This document shows positions 40,890 through 50,156 of a DNA stretch of 64,000 nucleotides, piece after piece; the first letter of the stretch is position 1, and each line of letters starts with the position of its first letter. Below the pieces are notes generated by a model, which was not told the DNA's origin, made no database searches, and saw nothing but the letters and a program-made list of their open reading frames with translations. Position numbers and translations under genes: made by a program. Location: positions 124,001 to 188,000 of the forward strand of contig NZ_FQYN01000004.1 in assembly GCF_900141805.1 (NCBI RefSeq), given 5' to 3'. This stretch comes from Hymenobacter daecheongensis DSM 21074. Lineage in GTDB: Bacteria > Bacteroidota > Bacteroidia > Cytophagales > Hymenobacteraceae.

Positions 40890-40915
40890 ATTTTCCTCCA
40901 TTTCATTCCGATTCC

Positions 40916-43063
40916 ATGTCTTCTCCCCGCCTGAAAATAGGCCTGTATGCCTCGTTGGTGTTGGTAGTATTCGTACTGGCATCCTATAAGCTGTATCGGC
41001 GCAACGATAGCAGCGGCTCTCCTCAGAAAGATGAGGTGCTCATCAAGGCAATGCTCCAGGGGTTGAGCGCCGCGCATTACCAACCCGAAAAAATTGACGA
41101 CAATTTCTCTAAGCGCGTGTTTGATCTGGGCCTAAAGCGCCTGGATTACAACAAGAAATTTCTGCTTCAGTCGGATGTGGAGCAGCTGCGCAAATACCAG
41201 TTCGACGTAGACGACCAGGTAAGGCGTGGTACTCACGAGTTGCTGGACTTGAGCACCAAGCTCATTCTGCAGCGCACCGATGATGTACAGGCGCTCTACC
41301 GCGACCTTCTTTCCAAGCCCTTTGACTTCTCCGTGCAGGAGTCGTTTGAAACCGAGCCCGATAAAATGGTTTTTGCGGCCAATGCTGCCGCACAACGGGA
41401 AGACTGGCGCAAATACCTGAAGTATCAGACCCTCATCCGCATGTCGGAGATAATGGATGAGCAGGCCAAGAAGAAGGATAAACCGCTGGCCTCAGTATCG
41501 GCCAAGCCTTCGGCATCCGTGATTAGCGCCTCCGTCCTTACCCCCACTGAGATAGAAGCTGAGGCCCGCAAGCGCGTGCTGAAGTATTTCGATGACCAGT
41601 TCAAAGACCTCAAGCAGACCGATGCCAATGAGCGGCTGGCAACATATGCCGATGTGATTGCCAACACATACGACCCGCACACTCAATATTTCGCTCCCCG
41701 CGATAAAGAAGCATTTGACCAAGCCATGACGGGCCGCTTCGAGGGCATCGGTGCCACTTTGCAGGAGAAGGACGGCCAGATCAAGGTAGCGGATATTGTG
41801 CCGGGCAGCGCTTCGTACCGTCAGGGCGAGCTGAAAGCCGGCGATATTATTCTGCGCGTAGCTCAAGGAGCTGAGGAGCCGGTATCAGTAGAAGGCTGGC
41901 GCCTAGACAAGGCCATCGTTTTGATTCGGGGCAAGAAAGGCACGGAGGTACGCCTTACGGTGAAGAAGCCCGATGCCAGCACGAAGATTATCCCGATTAT
42001 TCGCGATGTGGTCGTGATTGAGGAAACATTTGCTAAGTCTGCCATCGTGAACGAGGGCGGCAAAAAAATCGGTTACCTGCGGCTACCCAGCTTCTACGCC
42101 GACTTTAACGACAACGGCGGTCGTAGCTCGGCAGACGACGTGAAGAAAGAATTGGAGAAGCTGACCAAGGAAAATGTGCAGGGTGTAGTGCTCGACCTGC
42201 GCTTTAACGGCGGTGGTTCTCTGCAGGATGCGGTAGATATGACCGGTTTGTTTGTGGATAGCGGCCCGGTGGTTCAGGTGCGCTCGGGCCAGGGCTCGCC
42301 CAGCATCCTCAACGACCGTGACCCACGCGTGCAGTACTCCGGCCCGCTGGTGGTGTTGGTAAATAAGTACAGCGCCTCGGCTTCCGAGATTCTGGCCGCC
42401 GCTATTCAGGACTACAAGCGCGGCGTGATTGTGGGCTCGGCCAGCACTTACGGCAAAGGCACCGTGCAGCGCGTCGTTGATCTGGACGATATGCTGAGCG
42501 ACTTTGGTTCGCTGAAGCCCTTTGGCTCGCTGAAGCTGACCACGCAGAAATTCTACCGCATCAACGGCGGCTCTACGCAGTTCAAAGGCGTGGTGCCGGA
42601 CATCATCTTGCCCGATGCATACAGCTACCTCGACCAGGGCGAAAGAGAGTCGGATTACCCGCTGAAGTGGGATGAGATTACGCCCGCCCGCTACCGTGCC
42701 TGGAACAACTCGCCCGGCTACGATAAGCTCCGCACCGCCAGCCAGAGCCGCGTAGCCAGCAGCCCCAGCTTTAAGCTGATGAACGAGATGGTGCAGCGCA
42801 TGCGCAAGCGCAAAGACGATACAATGGTATCGTTGAACCTGGCGAAGTTCCGGGTGGAGCAGGAGCAGGCTAAAGCCGAATCGGCTAAGTATGAAGCCGT
42901 GCAGAAAGCCACCACGCCTCTAGACATTGCGCCCCTTATGGCCGATGTGCGGCAGCTGGGCACCGATACGGTGCAGGTCAACCGGGCCTCACGCTTCACC
43001 AAAAACCTGAAAAAGGATATCACGCTGCACGAAGCCATTTCGGTTATCAAAGACCAGCTGTAG
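40916..43063 (+). CDS. prc: Carboxy-terminal processing (tail-specific) protease Prc
   Basis: 715 residues. One N-terminal membrane or signal segment (about 7-26) is followed by a helical N-domain (about 40-230), a PDZ domain (about 255-345, F-E-G-I-G-A-T-L and L-K-A-G-D-I-I) and the S41 protease domain. The latter has V-L-D-L-R-F-N-G-G-G, the S-A-S-A-S-E serine motif and Y-G-K-G-T-V-Q with the catalytic lysine. A long C-terminal helical domain with DUF3340-like features completes the architecture seen in E. coli Prc. It degrades or trims periplasmic proteins from the C-terminus and probably affects peptidoglycan enzymes. Confidence 0.93.
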   Translation: MSSPRLKIGLYASLVLVVFVLASYKLYRRNDSSGSPQKDEVLIKAMLQGLSAAHYQPEKIDDNFSKRVFDLGLKRLDYNKKFLLQSDVEQLRKYQFDVDDQVRRGTHELLDLSTKLILQRTDDVQALYRDLLSKPFDFSVQESFETEPDKMVFAANAAAQREDWRKYLKYQTLIRMSEIMDEQAKKKDKPLASVSAKPSASVISASVLTPTEIEAEARKRVLKYFDDQFKDLKQTDANERLATYADVIANTYDPHTQYFAPRDKEAFDQAMTGRFEGIGATLQEKDGQIKVADIVPGSASYRQGELKAGDIILRVAQGAEEPVSVEGWRLDKAIVLIRGKKGTEVRLTVKKPDASTKIIPIIRDVVVIEETFAKSAIVNEGGKKIGYLRLPSFYADFNDNGGRSSADDVKKELEKLTKENVQGVVLDLRFNGGGSLQDAVDMTGLFVDSGPVVQVRSGQGSPSILNDRDPRVQYSGPLVVLVNKYSASASEILAAAIQDYKRGVIVGSASTYGKGTVQRVVDLDDMLSDFGSLKPFGSLKLTTQKFYRINGGSTQFKGVVPDIILPDAYSYLDQGERESDYPLKWDEITPARYRAWNNSPGYDKLRTASQSRVASSPSFKLMNEMVQRMRKRKDDTMVSLNLAKFRVEQEQAKAESAKYEAVQKATTPLDIAPLMADVRQLGTDTVQVNRASRFTKNLKKDITLHEAISVIKDQL

Positions 43064-43093
43064 CAGCTGATTTAGACAACGAGGCTTCCGGAA

Positions 43094-43125
43094 AGCCCCT
43101 GCGCCGCGCTGGCGCAGGGGCTTTT
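43094..43125. terminator. Intrinsic terminator after prc
   Basis: AGCCCCTGCGCC pairs with GGCGCAGGGGCT and is followed by TTTTCTTTTG. Confidence 0.88.
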
Positions 43126-43280
43126 CTTTTGTTCTATTCCCGGCACCCAACCATTTTAGTAAACAGCCGTGCTAAACGGGCGAAATTAAAATCGATTTAA
43201 TTTTTATAAATTTCTCATTTTCAGTCCATTAAATACGCATAAATATGGCGAATATTTTTAGCAAACAGTGCAACTCTAAT

Positions 43281-43288
43281 TAGTCTTG
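43281..43288 (+). promoter_or_regulatory. Candidate -7 element in an AT-rich leader
   Basis: TAGTCTTG differs from TAnnTTTG at one base and is 15 bases before the ATG at 43304. The preceding ~100 bases are unusually AT-rich for this genome. Confidence 0.3.
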
Positions 43289-43303
43289 CGCTGTTTACTT
43301 AGC

Positions 43304-44344
43304 ATGACAACGACAACTGAGAACAACATCTTCCCGCTCGTGACGGACGAGCAGAAGCAAGCTGAGGAAACGTGGCGCAAATCCATTCCCGCCCAGGTTT
43401 TTCTCAACTATTTCTTTGCCATCAACTACCACATTCAGGAGAATGATGACGCGACCGGCGGCCTGCAGCACCTGCCCTTTTTCCGGGCGCACCAGGCCGA
43501 GCTGACCGACACCGACGTGCAGGCCATTACCAAGCTGCTGCACTCGTGCTGGAGTACCGAGTACGCGCTGCGGGCCACGGCCGAGCTGGGCGACGAGGAG
43601 TACCTGCGCAACGCCTTGCACTGGACGTTTCCGCAGGCGTACCACAGCATCTTGTCGGGGTTGCAGGGCTTCCTGTATACCACGGGTGTGCGCTCCAACA
43701 ATCCGTCGCTGGTGCGGCGCGAAGTGGGGCGGCTGGTGGTGCGCAACGCCTATCCGCGGCCGGTATCGTTCTACGCGGCCGGGGCCTACGGCGACTTCAG
43801 CATTCATCGGCTGCCGCTGGCGGGCTATAAGGCGGGGCTGCACATTGCCGGCAAGGAGATTGAGGCCCAGGCCCAGATTGGCCAGTTTCTGCGCACCACG
43901 CGCAAGATGAAGGCCCAGTGGACGCGCCAGCAGGTGCAGGGCAACCCCAACACCGCCCTGCGCAGCCAGAAAACCGGCAAGGTGCTGGACAAGTGGACGG
44001 CCTCGCACTGGCAGCAGATTACGTGGCGGCTAGGCTACACCACCATCTTCGACTTGCTGGGCCGCCTGCGCATCTCGCAGACCAGCCGCGAGATTGAGCG
44101 CTACGTGGAGGCCGAGATTGACTTCAAGCTGTTCCATCAGTCGCTGCTCAACATTGTGAGTTACCTCAACGGCATTCACGAAACCTACATTGCCAAAGCC
44201 CTGGGGCTGGAGCGCTACCAGCAGCTGGTAGATGAGCTGCCGAAGCACCTGCAGCACACTTTCGTGGCTGAGCGCCTGCGCACCCGCGTAGCGCCGCAGC
44301 TCACGGGCCAAGAGCCGCCGCAGCAGATGAGCATTGCGGCTTAA
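43304..44344 (+). CDS. Uncharacterised mostly helical protein
   Basis: 346 residues from the second in-frame ATG (43304), chosen because of the promoter-like element just before it. The protein is soluble and largely helical, with W-R-K-S-I-P-A-Q-V-F-L-N-Y-F-F, A-L-R-A-T-A-E-L-G-D-E-E-Y-L-R, H-S-I-L-S-G-L-Q-G-F-L-Y and a C-terminal L-N-G-I-H-E-T-Y-I-A-K-A-L-G block. No cofactor, metal or catalytic motif is obvious. I do not recognise the family. It is flanked by strong terminators on both sides, so it forms a single-gene unit. Confidence 0.7.
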   Translation: MTTTTENNIFPLVTDEQKQAEETWRKSIPAQVFLNYFFAINYHIQENDDATGGLQHLPFFRAHQAELTDTDVQAITKLLHSCWSTEYALRATAELGDEEYLRNALHWTFPQAYHSILSGLQGFLYTTGVRSNNPSLVRREVGRLVVRNAYPRPVSFYAAGAYGDFSIHRLPLAGYKAGLHIAGKEIEAQAQIGQFLRTTRKMKAQWTRQQVQGNPNTALRSQKTGKVLDKWTASHWQQITWRLGYTTIFDLLGRLRISQTSREIERYVEAEIDFKLFHQSLLNIVSYLNGIHETYIAKALGLERYQQLVDELPKHLQHTFVAERLRTRVAPQLTGQEPPQQMSIAA

Positions 44345-44391
44345 CGCGGCCCGCCGCCGCTTCTTTCTAACGCACTACTGCCTATAGACCT

Positions 44392-44421
44392 AAGCGCTGC
44401 TCCATTGGAGCAGCGCTTTTT
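44392..44421. terminator. Intrinsic terminator
   Basis: AAGCGCTGCTCC-ATT-GGAGCAGCGCTTTTT, 47 bases after the preceding stop. Confidence 0.9.
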
Positions 44422-44464
44422 GTGTTTTTACAGTGCGGGTGGGGCTACACTGCCCGAATCAGAC

Positions 44465-44472
44465 TATTTTTG
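44465..44472 (+). promoter_or_regulatory. -7 promoter element of lysS
   Basis: TATTTTTG fits TAnnTTTG and is 46 bases before the ATG at 44519, which argues against the earlier in-frame ATG at 44405. Confidence 0.45.
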
Positions 44473-44518
44473 CGGCTTGACTTTCCCGGCCACCGCGGCC
44501 TTTTCTAAGCCCATTCCC

Positions 44519-46075
44519 ATGCAGCACCTCAGCGAACAGGAGCAAATACGTCGTAGCAAGCTTGATGAGCTTCGTAAGCTTGGCATCGACCCCTACCCTT
44601 CCGAGCTGTTCGACGTGAACTTCTATGCCAAGGAGATTCAGGACAACTACCACCCGGAGCTGAACAACTTCCAGGAAGTAAGCCTGGCGGGCCGGCTGAT
44701 GTCGGTGCGGGTGATGGGCAAGGCGTCGTTTGCGGAGTTGATGGACGCCTCGGGCCGCATTCAGCTATACGTGAACCGCGACGAAATCTGCCCCGGTGAG
44801 GACAAGACGCTGTATAACGCCGTGTTCAAGAAGCTGCTCGATCTGGGCGACTTTATCGGGGTGAAAGGCTACGTGTTCAAAACGCAGGTAGGCGAAACAT
44901 CCATTCACGTAAAGGAATTGGTGCTTTTGAGCAAAGCCCTACACCCGCTGCCCGTGGTGCGCGAGGCCGTGGATGAGGCTACCGGCGAGAAGAAAACCTA
45001 CGATGCCTTCACCGACCCCGAGGCCCGCTACCGCCAGCGCTACGTGGACTTAGTGGTGAACCCGCACGTGCGCGACACGTTTGTGAAGCGCACGCAGCTG
45101 GTGCAGGCCATGCGCAATTACCTGAACGACAAAGGCTACCTGGAAGTAGAAACCCCGATTCTGCAGCCGCTCTACGGCGGCGCGGCGGCCCGCCCCTTCA
45201 CCACGCACCACAACACGCTGGACATGACGCTGTATCTGCGCATTGCCAACGAGCTGTACCTCAAGCGCCTCATCGTGGGCGGCTTCGATGGCGTGTACGA
45301 ATTCTCGAAGGACTTCCGCAACGAGGGCATGTCGCGGTTTCACAACCCCGAGTTCACCCAAATGGAGCTGTACGTAGCCTACAAAGACTACTACTGGATG
45401 ATGGACCTGGTGGAGGAAATGGTGGAGCGCGTGGCCATGGCTCTGCACGGCCAGACCGAGGTGCAGGTGGGCGAAAACCTCATCAACTTCCAGCGCCCCT
45501 GGAAGCGCTTCACGATGGCCGAATCCATTCAGCACTTCACCGGCGTGGATATTTCGGACCTCGACGAAGCCGGCCTGCGCGAGGCCGCTAAACAGTTGCA
45601 CGTCGGACTGGACCCTAGCATGGGCAAAGCCAAGATCATCGACGAGATATTCGGCGAGCATGTGGAGCCAAAGCTGATTCAGCCCACGTTCATCACCGAT
45701 TATCCGGTGGAGATGTCGCCGCTGGCCAAGAAGCACCGCTCGAAGCCGGGCCTGGTGGAGCGGTTTGAGGCGATTTGCAACGGCAAGGAAATCTGCAATG
45801 CCTTCTCCGAGCTGAACGACCCAATTGACCAGCGCCAGCGCTTCGAGGACCAGCTGGAGCTGGGCAAGCGCGGCGACACCGAGGCGATGGTGCTCGACGA
45901 GGACTTCCTGCGAGCCCTGGAGTACGGCATGCCGCCCACGGCCGGCCTGGGCATCGGTATTGACCGCCTGAGCATGATTATGACCAATTCCAACTCGATT
46001 CAGGACGTGCTGTTCTTCCCGCAGATGAAGCCGGAGTTCACCAAGTCGGAGAATGCACCCAAGCCGGAAGCGTAA
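44519..46075 (+). CDS. lysS: Lysine--tRNA ligase (class II)
   Basis: 518 residues from [12 protein letters not shown]. An OB-fold anticodon-binding domain (about 55-165, [11 protein letters not shown]) is followed by the class II catalytic core: motif 2 [16 protein letters not shown] and motif 3 [11 protein letters not shown]. It charges tRNA-Lys in the cytoplasm. Length and motif order are normal. It stands alone between two strong terminators. Confidence 0.97.
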   Translation: MQHLSEQEQIRRSKLDELRKLGIDPYPSELFDVNFYAKEIQDNYHPELNNFQEVSLAGRLMSVRVMGKASFAELMDASGRIQLYVNRDEICPGEDKTLYNAVFKKLLDLGDFIGVKGYVFKTQVGETSIHVKELVLLSKALHPLPVVREAVDEATGEKKTYDAFTDPEARYRQRYVDLVVNPHVRDTFVKRTQLVQAMRNYLNDKGYLEVETPILQPLYGGAAARPFTTHHNTLDMTLYLRIANELYLKRLIVGGFDGVYEFSKDFRNEGMSRFHNPEFTQMELYVAYKDYYWMMDLVEEMVERVAMALHGQTEVQVGENLINFQRPWKRFTMAESIQHFTGVDISDLDEAGLREAAKQLHVGLDPSMGKAKIIDEIFGEHVEPKLIQPTFITDYPVEMSPLAKKHRSKPGLVERFEAICNGKEICNAFSELNDPIDQRQRFEDQLELGKRGDTEAMVLDEDFLRALEYGMPPTAGLGIGIDRLSMIMTNSNSIQDVLFFPQMKPEFTKSENAPKPEA

Positions 46076-46112
46076 CCAGTATGCATTGGGGCTTTGATGG
46101 CCCTGAAAATCG

Positions 46113-46145
46113 AAAAGCCTCCCACGGAAGTCGTGAGAGGCTTTT
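46113..46145. terminator. Intrinsic terminator after lysS
   Basis: AAAAGCCTCCCACG pairs with CGTGAGAGGCTTTT (one mismatch), followed by TCTTTTTT. The next ~220 bases to the YtxH gene end are AT-rich and hold no gene I can support. Confidence 0.85.
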
Positions 46146-46373
46146 CTTTTTTACAGCGCGCTTACCCTTCCAATCGGGGGACGCTAAAGAAGTGTGCGAT
46201 GGACGAGTCTGATTTTACTGACTGAAACAAAAAAACCTTTTCAACCAGAAGCTCCTACTGTCGGCAATTTTACTTTAACGGCATCTCCGACTTTCTTTCA
46301 AGCGCGATGTATAATGACTAACGCCAAGACGGCGAGAAAGTTACAGCGCGCAGCAACTTTTTTCAAGCTTTTT

Positions 46374-46757
46374 TCAAAGTGAGCGGCCATACCCTTTGGC
46401 ACCGGTGTGGCGCGTGTCGCCAGCCATGCCGTCGTAGTCCGAGTCGTTGTCGTCACGGTCGGGACTGGTGGCGGGGTTGGGGCGGTCCTGGCTGGTCATG
46501 GAGGTGAGCAGGTCGTCGGCGGCGGAGCGGGACTGCTGCTGGTCGGTGCTGCTAGTCGTCGCGCCCGTCAGGTCGTTGAGTTTGCCCAGATTGGCTTTGA
46601 GCAGCTTGCTGAGGTCATCGCCCCACTTAGACGCCGATTTTTTGAGCCCGGCCCGCGTCTGGTCGCCGGTTTCGGGAGCCAGCAGCAGGCCGGCTACGAT
46701 GCCGGCGGTAGCCCCGGCCAACAAAGACAGAATGACTTTACCGTTGTCGTCTTTCAT
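46374..46757 (-). CDS. YtxH domain small stress/envelope protein
   Basis: 127 residues. An N-terminal glycine-zipper membrane segment (about 8-27, L-A-G-A-T-A-G-I-V-A-G-L-L-L-A-P) continues into a basic amphipathic helix (T-R-A-G-L-K-K-S-A-S-K-W-G-D-D-L). This is the YtxH signature. The remaining ~65 residues are hydrophilic and probably disordered. YtxH proteins are linked to general stress in several phyla, but their action is unknown. A second YtxH gene lies upstream on the same strand, separated by a strong terminator. Confidence 0.8.
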   Translation of the reverse strand: MKDDNGKVILSLLAGATAGIVAGLLLAPETGDQTRAGLKKSASKWGDDLSKLLKANLGKLNDLTGATTSSTDQQQSRSAADDLLTSMTSQDRPNPATSPDRDDNDSDYDGMAGDTRHTGAKGYGRSL

Positions 46758-46842
46758 AGAAGTGAGGTAGATGAAAAGGTGGCAAACCGCCGACGCGGTG
46801 TCGGACTTCTGATGCTAACGGCTTTGCGCGGACGAATGTTAT

Positions 46843-46890
46843 ACGCAAAAAGCGGCCTTCTTTCCGGAGAAAGAAGGCCGCTTTTTGCGT
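46843..46890. terminator. Long perfect-stem terminator
   Basis: 21-bp perfect stem, ACGCAAAAAGCGGCCTTCTTT with its reverse complement, around a CCGGAG loop. It ends the YtxH-CsbD gene. Confidence 0.92.
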
Positions 46891-46906
46891 TAGCAAGCGA
46901 ATTGGC

Positions 46907-47341
46907 TTACAGGTCGTTGAGCATTTTCACGACTTCGCTTTTGGCTTTGCCCAGCTTCTGCTGCAGGCGGCCTACCAGCTCGTCGCCTTTGCCTTCGGTG
47001 TAGTCGAGGTCTTCGTCGGTGAGCTGCGCGAACTGCTGCTTCAGCTTGCCTTTGCCTTCGTTCCAGTCGCCTTTCATGTTCAGGCTGCTACCGGCACCGG
47101 TGATGCCCATATCTTCGAGCTTGCTCATGTAGCCTTTGAACTTCGAGTCCAGCTCTTCGCCATACTTCGACAGCTGGTCGCCGAGCGTGCCGCTGTATTT
47201 GGTGGCGGCGTTTTTCAGGTTTTCGCGGGTAGCAGCTCCTTTGTCGGGAGCCATGAGCATACCGGCAATGATACCGGCACCAGCGCCAGCAAGAACAGCA
47301 AGAAGGATTTTACCGGAGTTGTCTTCTTCGTGATAGGACAT
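46907..47341 (-). CDS. YtxH-CsbD fusion stress protein
   Basis: 144 residues from the ATG at 47341; an in-frame ATG at 47395 adds a doubtful leader. Residues about 8-32 are a YtxH glycine-zipper membrane segment ([15 protein letters not shown]). A central helix precedes a CsbD-like domain (about 88-140) with [16 protein letters not shown] and Y-T-E-G-K-G-D-E-L. CsbD is a general stress protein of unknown action; joining it to YtxH tethers it to the membrane. Its strong terminator suggests high expression. Confidence 0.82.
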   Translation of the reverse strand: MSYHEEDNSGKILLAVLAGAGAGIIAGMLMAPDKGAATRENLKNAATKYSGTLGDQLSKYGEELDSKFKGYMSKLEDMGITGAGSSLNMKGDWNEGKGKLKQQFAQLTDEDLDYTEGKGDELVGRLQQKLGKAKSEVVKMLNDL

Positions 47342-47551
47342 GGTGTTGAGGGAGAGAAGGGTGAATGATAAAACGGGGTGAGGGTAGAGCGGCACCGCGG
47401 GGCGGGCAGCCGGGCCTTAGGTAGGCCGAAGCTGGGCCGTCAGGTTGCCAGATCTGCCTGCCTATACGAAGCGGGGCGGCCGGGGTTATGGCAGCAAGCT
47501 AAAAAATAGCTGGAACAAGATATGACGTGCCGCGGCCTAACCCGACGCTGC

Positions 47552-47559
47552 TACCTTTA
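47552..47559 (+). promoter_or_regulatory. Candidate -7 element of the Kazal lipoprotein gene
   Basis: TACCTTTA, one mismatch to TAnnTTTG, ends 32 bases before the ATG at 47592. Confidence 0.35.
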
Positions 47560-47591
47560 CGTTGTTAGGGGCACACTCACTGCTTTCTGCC

Positions 47592-47843
47592 ATGCCAAAA
47601 TCCATCTTCGCGGCGCTGCTGCTGCTGCCTTTGCTGCTCGCGAGCTGCGCATCGGGCCCGGCTCCCGCCGCCGGGGTTTCGTGCATCGATGCCGGCAAAA
47701 TCCGGAAGGATGCGCTGTGCACGATGGACTACACGCCCGTGTGCGGCTGCGACGGCAAGACCTACGCCAATGCCTGCGTGGCCACCAACGCCGGGGTCAC
47801 GTCCTTCAGCCAAGGCCTGTGCCCGGATTCCAAAACCAACTAA
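47592..47843 (+). CDS. Kazal-type protease-inhibitor domain lipoprotein
   Basis: 83 residues from the ATG at 47592. The lipoprotein signal ends L-L-A-S-C (C18). After an alanine/proline spacer comes one Kazal-like domain, C-x6-Y-T-P-V-C-G-C-D-G-K-T-Y-A-N-A-C, with a final cysteine near the C-terminus. Eukaryotic Kazal domains block serine proteases by inserting a loop into the active site. Bacterial copies are found in Bacteroidota but their targets are unknown. The cupin gene starts 15 bases later, so the two may be co-transcribed. Confidence 0.85.
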   Translation: MPKSIFAALLLLPLLLASCASGPAPAAGVSCIDAGKIRKDALCTMDYTPVCGCDGKTYANACVATNAGVTSFSQGLCPDSKTN

Positions 47844-47858
47844 CTTTTCCAGCTACCG

Positions 47859-48230
47859 ATGTCCGAAAAACGCTACTTCCGCCAGCAGAATCCCTTCCGC
47901 GTGCCCACCACCGATGGCAAGCTCATTGAGGAGCACATTGGCTGGGCCAGTACCCAGACCGAGCAGTACAGCGTGGCGCACATGGTGGCTCCTGCGCACT
48001 GGAGCGAGCCGCATCAGCAGCCGGAATTCGACGAAATCACCATTGTGGTGCGGGGTCGGAAGCGGTTCGAAGTTGATGGCGACGTTATTGAGCTGGGGCC
48101 GGGCGAGTCGCTGCTGATCAAGGCCGGGGCGCGGGTGCGCTACTCCAACCCGTTCGACGCGGAGGTGGAATACTGGTCGATCTGCGTACCGGCCTTCACG
48201 ATGGATGCGGTGAACCGCGAAGCCGAATAA
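47859..48230 (+). CDS. Cupin domain protein
   Basis: 123 residues forming a single small beta-barrel. Cupin motif 1 is degenerate: H-W-S-E-P-H-Q-Q-P-E-F-D-E-I-T-I-V-V-R-G. Motif 2 (P-G-E-S-L-L-I-K-A-G-A-R-V-R-Y-S-N) keeps the fold but lacks its histidine, so metal binding is uncertain. The substrate is unknown. It lies between the Kazal lipoprotein and the glycosyltransferase-like gene with short gaps on the same strand. Confidence 0.8.
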   Translation: MSEKRYFRQQNPFRVPTTDGKLIEEHIGWASTQTEQYSVAHMVAPAHWSEPHQQPEFDEITIVVRGRKRFEVDGDVIELGPGESLLIKAGARVRYSNPFDAEVEYWSICVPAFTMDAVNREAE

Positions 48231-48279
48231 TCCTCGGCCTAGCCTCCGCTCCTGCCCTTTTCCGCCTTACTCCGCGCCC

Positions 48280-49176
48280 ATGAATCTGCTGTATCTGGTA
48301 TTTGGCTCCAACATCAAGAACCACTTCCAGGCCAATTTCTCCATTCTAACCTTTCTGGAGCACCGCGCCGGCCTCACCAGCATCACCGTCGTGACGGACG
48401 CGCCGGCCTTCTACCGCCACCTGGCCGACTCCGTGACGGTGCTGCCGGTGGACGAGAAAACCCTGCAGGAATGGAAGGGCGAGTACAACTTTTTCTGGCG
48501 CATCAAGCTAAAAGCGCTGGAATACGTGGCCCGGCAGTTTCCCGCCACCCCTATTCTGTACCTGGATTCCGATACGTTTCTGCACGGCTCGTTCAGCGCC
48601 CTGCACGACACGTTGCGGCAGGGCACGGCCCTTATGCACGAGCCAGAAGGGGCGCTTTCGGCTCTGGGCAGCAAAACGGAAAAGCTGATGTGGGCCCAGA
48701 CCCAAGGCAAAACCTACGGCGGCGTGGCCCTCACGGCCCAACACCTGATGTGGAATGCGGGCGTGGTGGGCATTCCGGCGCAGCGCGGACCGGAGGCCAT
48801 TGCGCTGGCCCTGCGCATCTGCGACGAGCTGAGCCGGCAGCAGGTGACCCCGCGCCTGATCGAGCAGTTTGCGCTGTCGGTGGCGCTGGCCGAAACCTTC
48901 GGGCTGCAGGCGGCGCGGCCCTATATCGGGCACTACTGGAGCAATAAGGACGAATGGAACGAGCACATTGGGGCGTTTTTGCTGGAGTCGCACCTCACGC
49001 GGCGCACCGTGGCGCAGGATGTAGCCGCCTTGGCGCAGTTCGACTTTCGGGCCGTGCCGGTGAAGAAGCGACTCAAAAACACCCGCCACCGCCTCGAAAA
49101 GCTGGTGCGCAATCTGTTTCCGCCCAAAGAAGAACTGTACATTGGGGAAGACGACCAGCCAACGACTGCGCACTGA
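48280..49176 (+). CDS. Glycosyltransferase-like protein (GT-A fold)
   Basis: 298 residues. The N-terminal strand L-L-Y-L-V-F-G-S-N and the later I-L-Y-L-D-S-D-T-F, with its D-x-D motif at about residue 97, are typical of nucleotide-sugar-dependent GT-A enzymes. M-W-N-A-G-V-V-G-I-P supports a GT8-like or related family. No signal or membrane helix is present, though a basic C-terminal stretch (about 260-285, K-K-R-L-K-N-T-R-H-R-L-E-K) could touch the membrane. The acceptor is unknown. Confidence 0.7.
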   Translation: MNLLYLVFGSNIKNHFQANFSILTFLEHRAGLTSITVVTDAPAFYRHLADSVTVLPVDEKTLQEWKGEYNFFWRIKLKALEYVARQFPATPILYLDSDTFLHGSFSALHDTLRQGTALMHEPEGALSALGSKTEKLMWAQTQGKTYGGVALTAQHLMWNAGVVGIPAQRGPEAIALALRICDELSRQQVTPRLIEQFALSVALAETFGLQAARPYIGHYWSNKDEWNEHIGAFLLESHLTRRTVAQDVAALAQFDFRAVPVKKRLKNTRHRLEKLVRNLFPPKEELYIGEDDQPTTAH

Positions 49177-49270
49177 GCCGCTTTTGGCGTGAGCCCCGGC
49201 CTGGCCTAGCAGCGCGGCTTTTCGTGCTATCTTTCAATCCTGCTTTTGTTCCCAGCCCAGCTTTCGCCCT

Positions 49271-50128
49271 ATGGATCAGCGCATCATCAATCTTTTCGAC
49301 GAGTACACCCACCGCCCGCTTTCCCGCAAGGAATTTATGGAGCAGTTGGTAAAGCTGACCGGCGGCCTGACCCTGGCCCTCACGGCGCTGGCGGTGCTGG
49401 AACCCGGCTATGCCCAGGCCACCACTACCGATGAGAAGAGCAACAACCTGCTGACCGAAGAAGTGACCTGGCCCGGCGACGGCCTGACGATGAAGGGGTA
49501 TCTGGCGCATCCGAAAGGCCGGAAAAAGCGCGGCGCGGTGGTTGTCATTCACGAAAACCGCGGCCTCACGCCCCACATCAAAGATGTGACGCGGCGGGTG
49601 GCGCAGGCGGGCTACCTGGCTCTGGGCGTGGATGCGCTTTCCGGCGCGGGCGGCACGCCGGCCAATGAGGACGAGGGCCGCGAGCTGATCGGCAAGCTGG
49701 ATATGGTAAAAAACCTGAACAGCTACCTCGCCGCCCTCACCTATCTGCGCCAGCGCCCCGACTGCAACGGCCGCACCGGCTGCGTGGGCTTCTGCTGGGG
49801 CGGGGCCCTGGCCAACGAGCTGGCCGTACACGATCCGCAGCTCGATGCGGCCGTGGCCTACTATGGCCGCCAGCCCAAAGCCGAAGACGTGCCCCGCATC
49901 AAAGCGGCGCTGCTGCTGCACTACGGCGGCCTCGATGAGCGGGTGAATGCTGGCATTCCGGCCTACGAAGCCGCCCTGCAAGCCGCCCGCAAACCCTATG
50001 AGCTGTATATATACGAGGGAGCCAACCACGCTTTCAACAACGATACCTCGCCCGCCCGCTACAACGCGGAAGTGGCCAAACTGGCCTGGGACCGGACATT
50101 GAAGCTCTTTAAGCAGAAGCTAGGGTAG
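49271..50128 (+). CDS. Dienelactone hydrolase family protein, exported
   Basis: 285 residues. A leader with L-S-R-K-E-F-M-E-Q-L and a hydrophobic stretch ending G-Y-A-Q-A (about 1-50) suggests export. The alpha/beta-hydrolase core follows: H-E-N-R-G-L, then the nucleophile elbow G-F-C-W-G-G (Cys), the acid in G-G-L-D-E-R-V and the histidine in A-N-H-A-F-N. The Cys-Asp-His triad is the dienelactone hydrolase pattern. Real substrates in this family are often unknown esters or lactones. It converges on the histidine kinase-like gene with a 28-base gap. Confidence 0.88.
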   Translation: MDQRIINLFDEYTHRPLSRKEFMEQLVKLTGGLTLALTALAVLEPGYAQATTTDEKSNNLLTEEVTWPGDGLTMKGYLAHPKGRKKRGAVVVIHENRGLTPHIKDVTRRVAQAGYLALGVDALSGAGGTPANEDEGRELIGKLDMVKNLNSYLAALTYLRQRPDCNGRTGCVGFCWGGALANELAVHDPQLDAAVAYYGRQPKAEDVPRIKAALLLHYGGLDERVNAGIPAYEAALQAARKPYELYIYEGANHAFNNDTSPARYNAEVAKLAWDRTLKLFKQKLG

Positions 50129-50156
50129 GCAACCCGGCCCGGCAAGAGTGCCCGCA

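Noticed and set aside
46194..46382. 62-codon plus-strand frame between lysS and the YtxH gene
   Set aside because: No homologous features, unclear start, and it overlaps the end of the YtxH gene. The region is AT-rich spacer.
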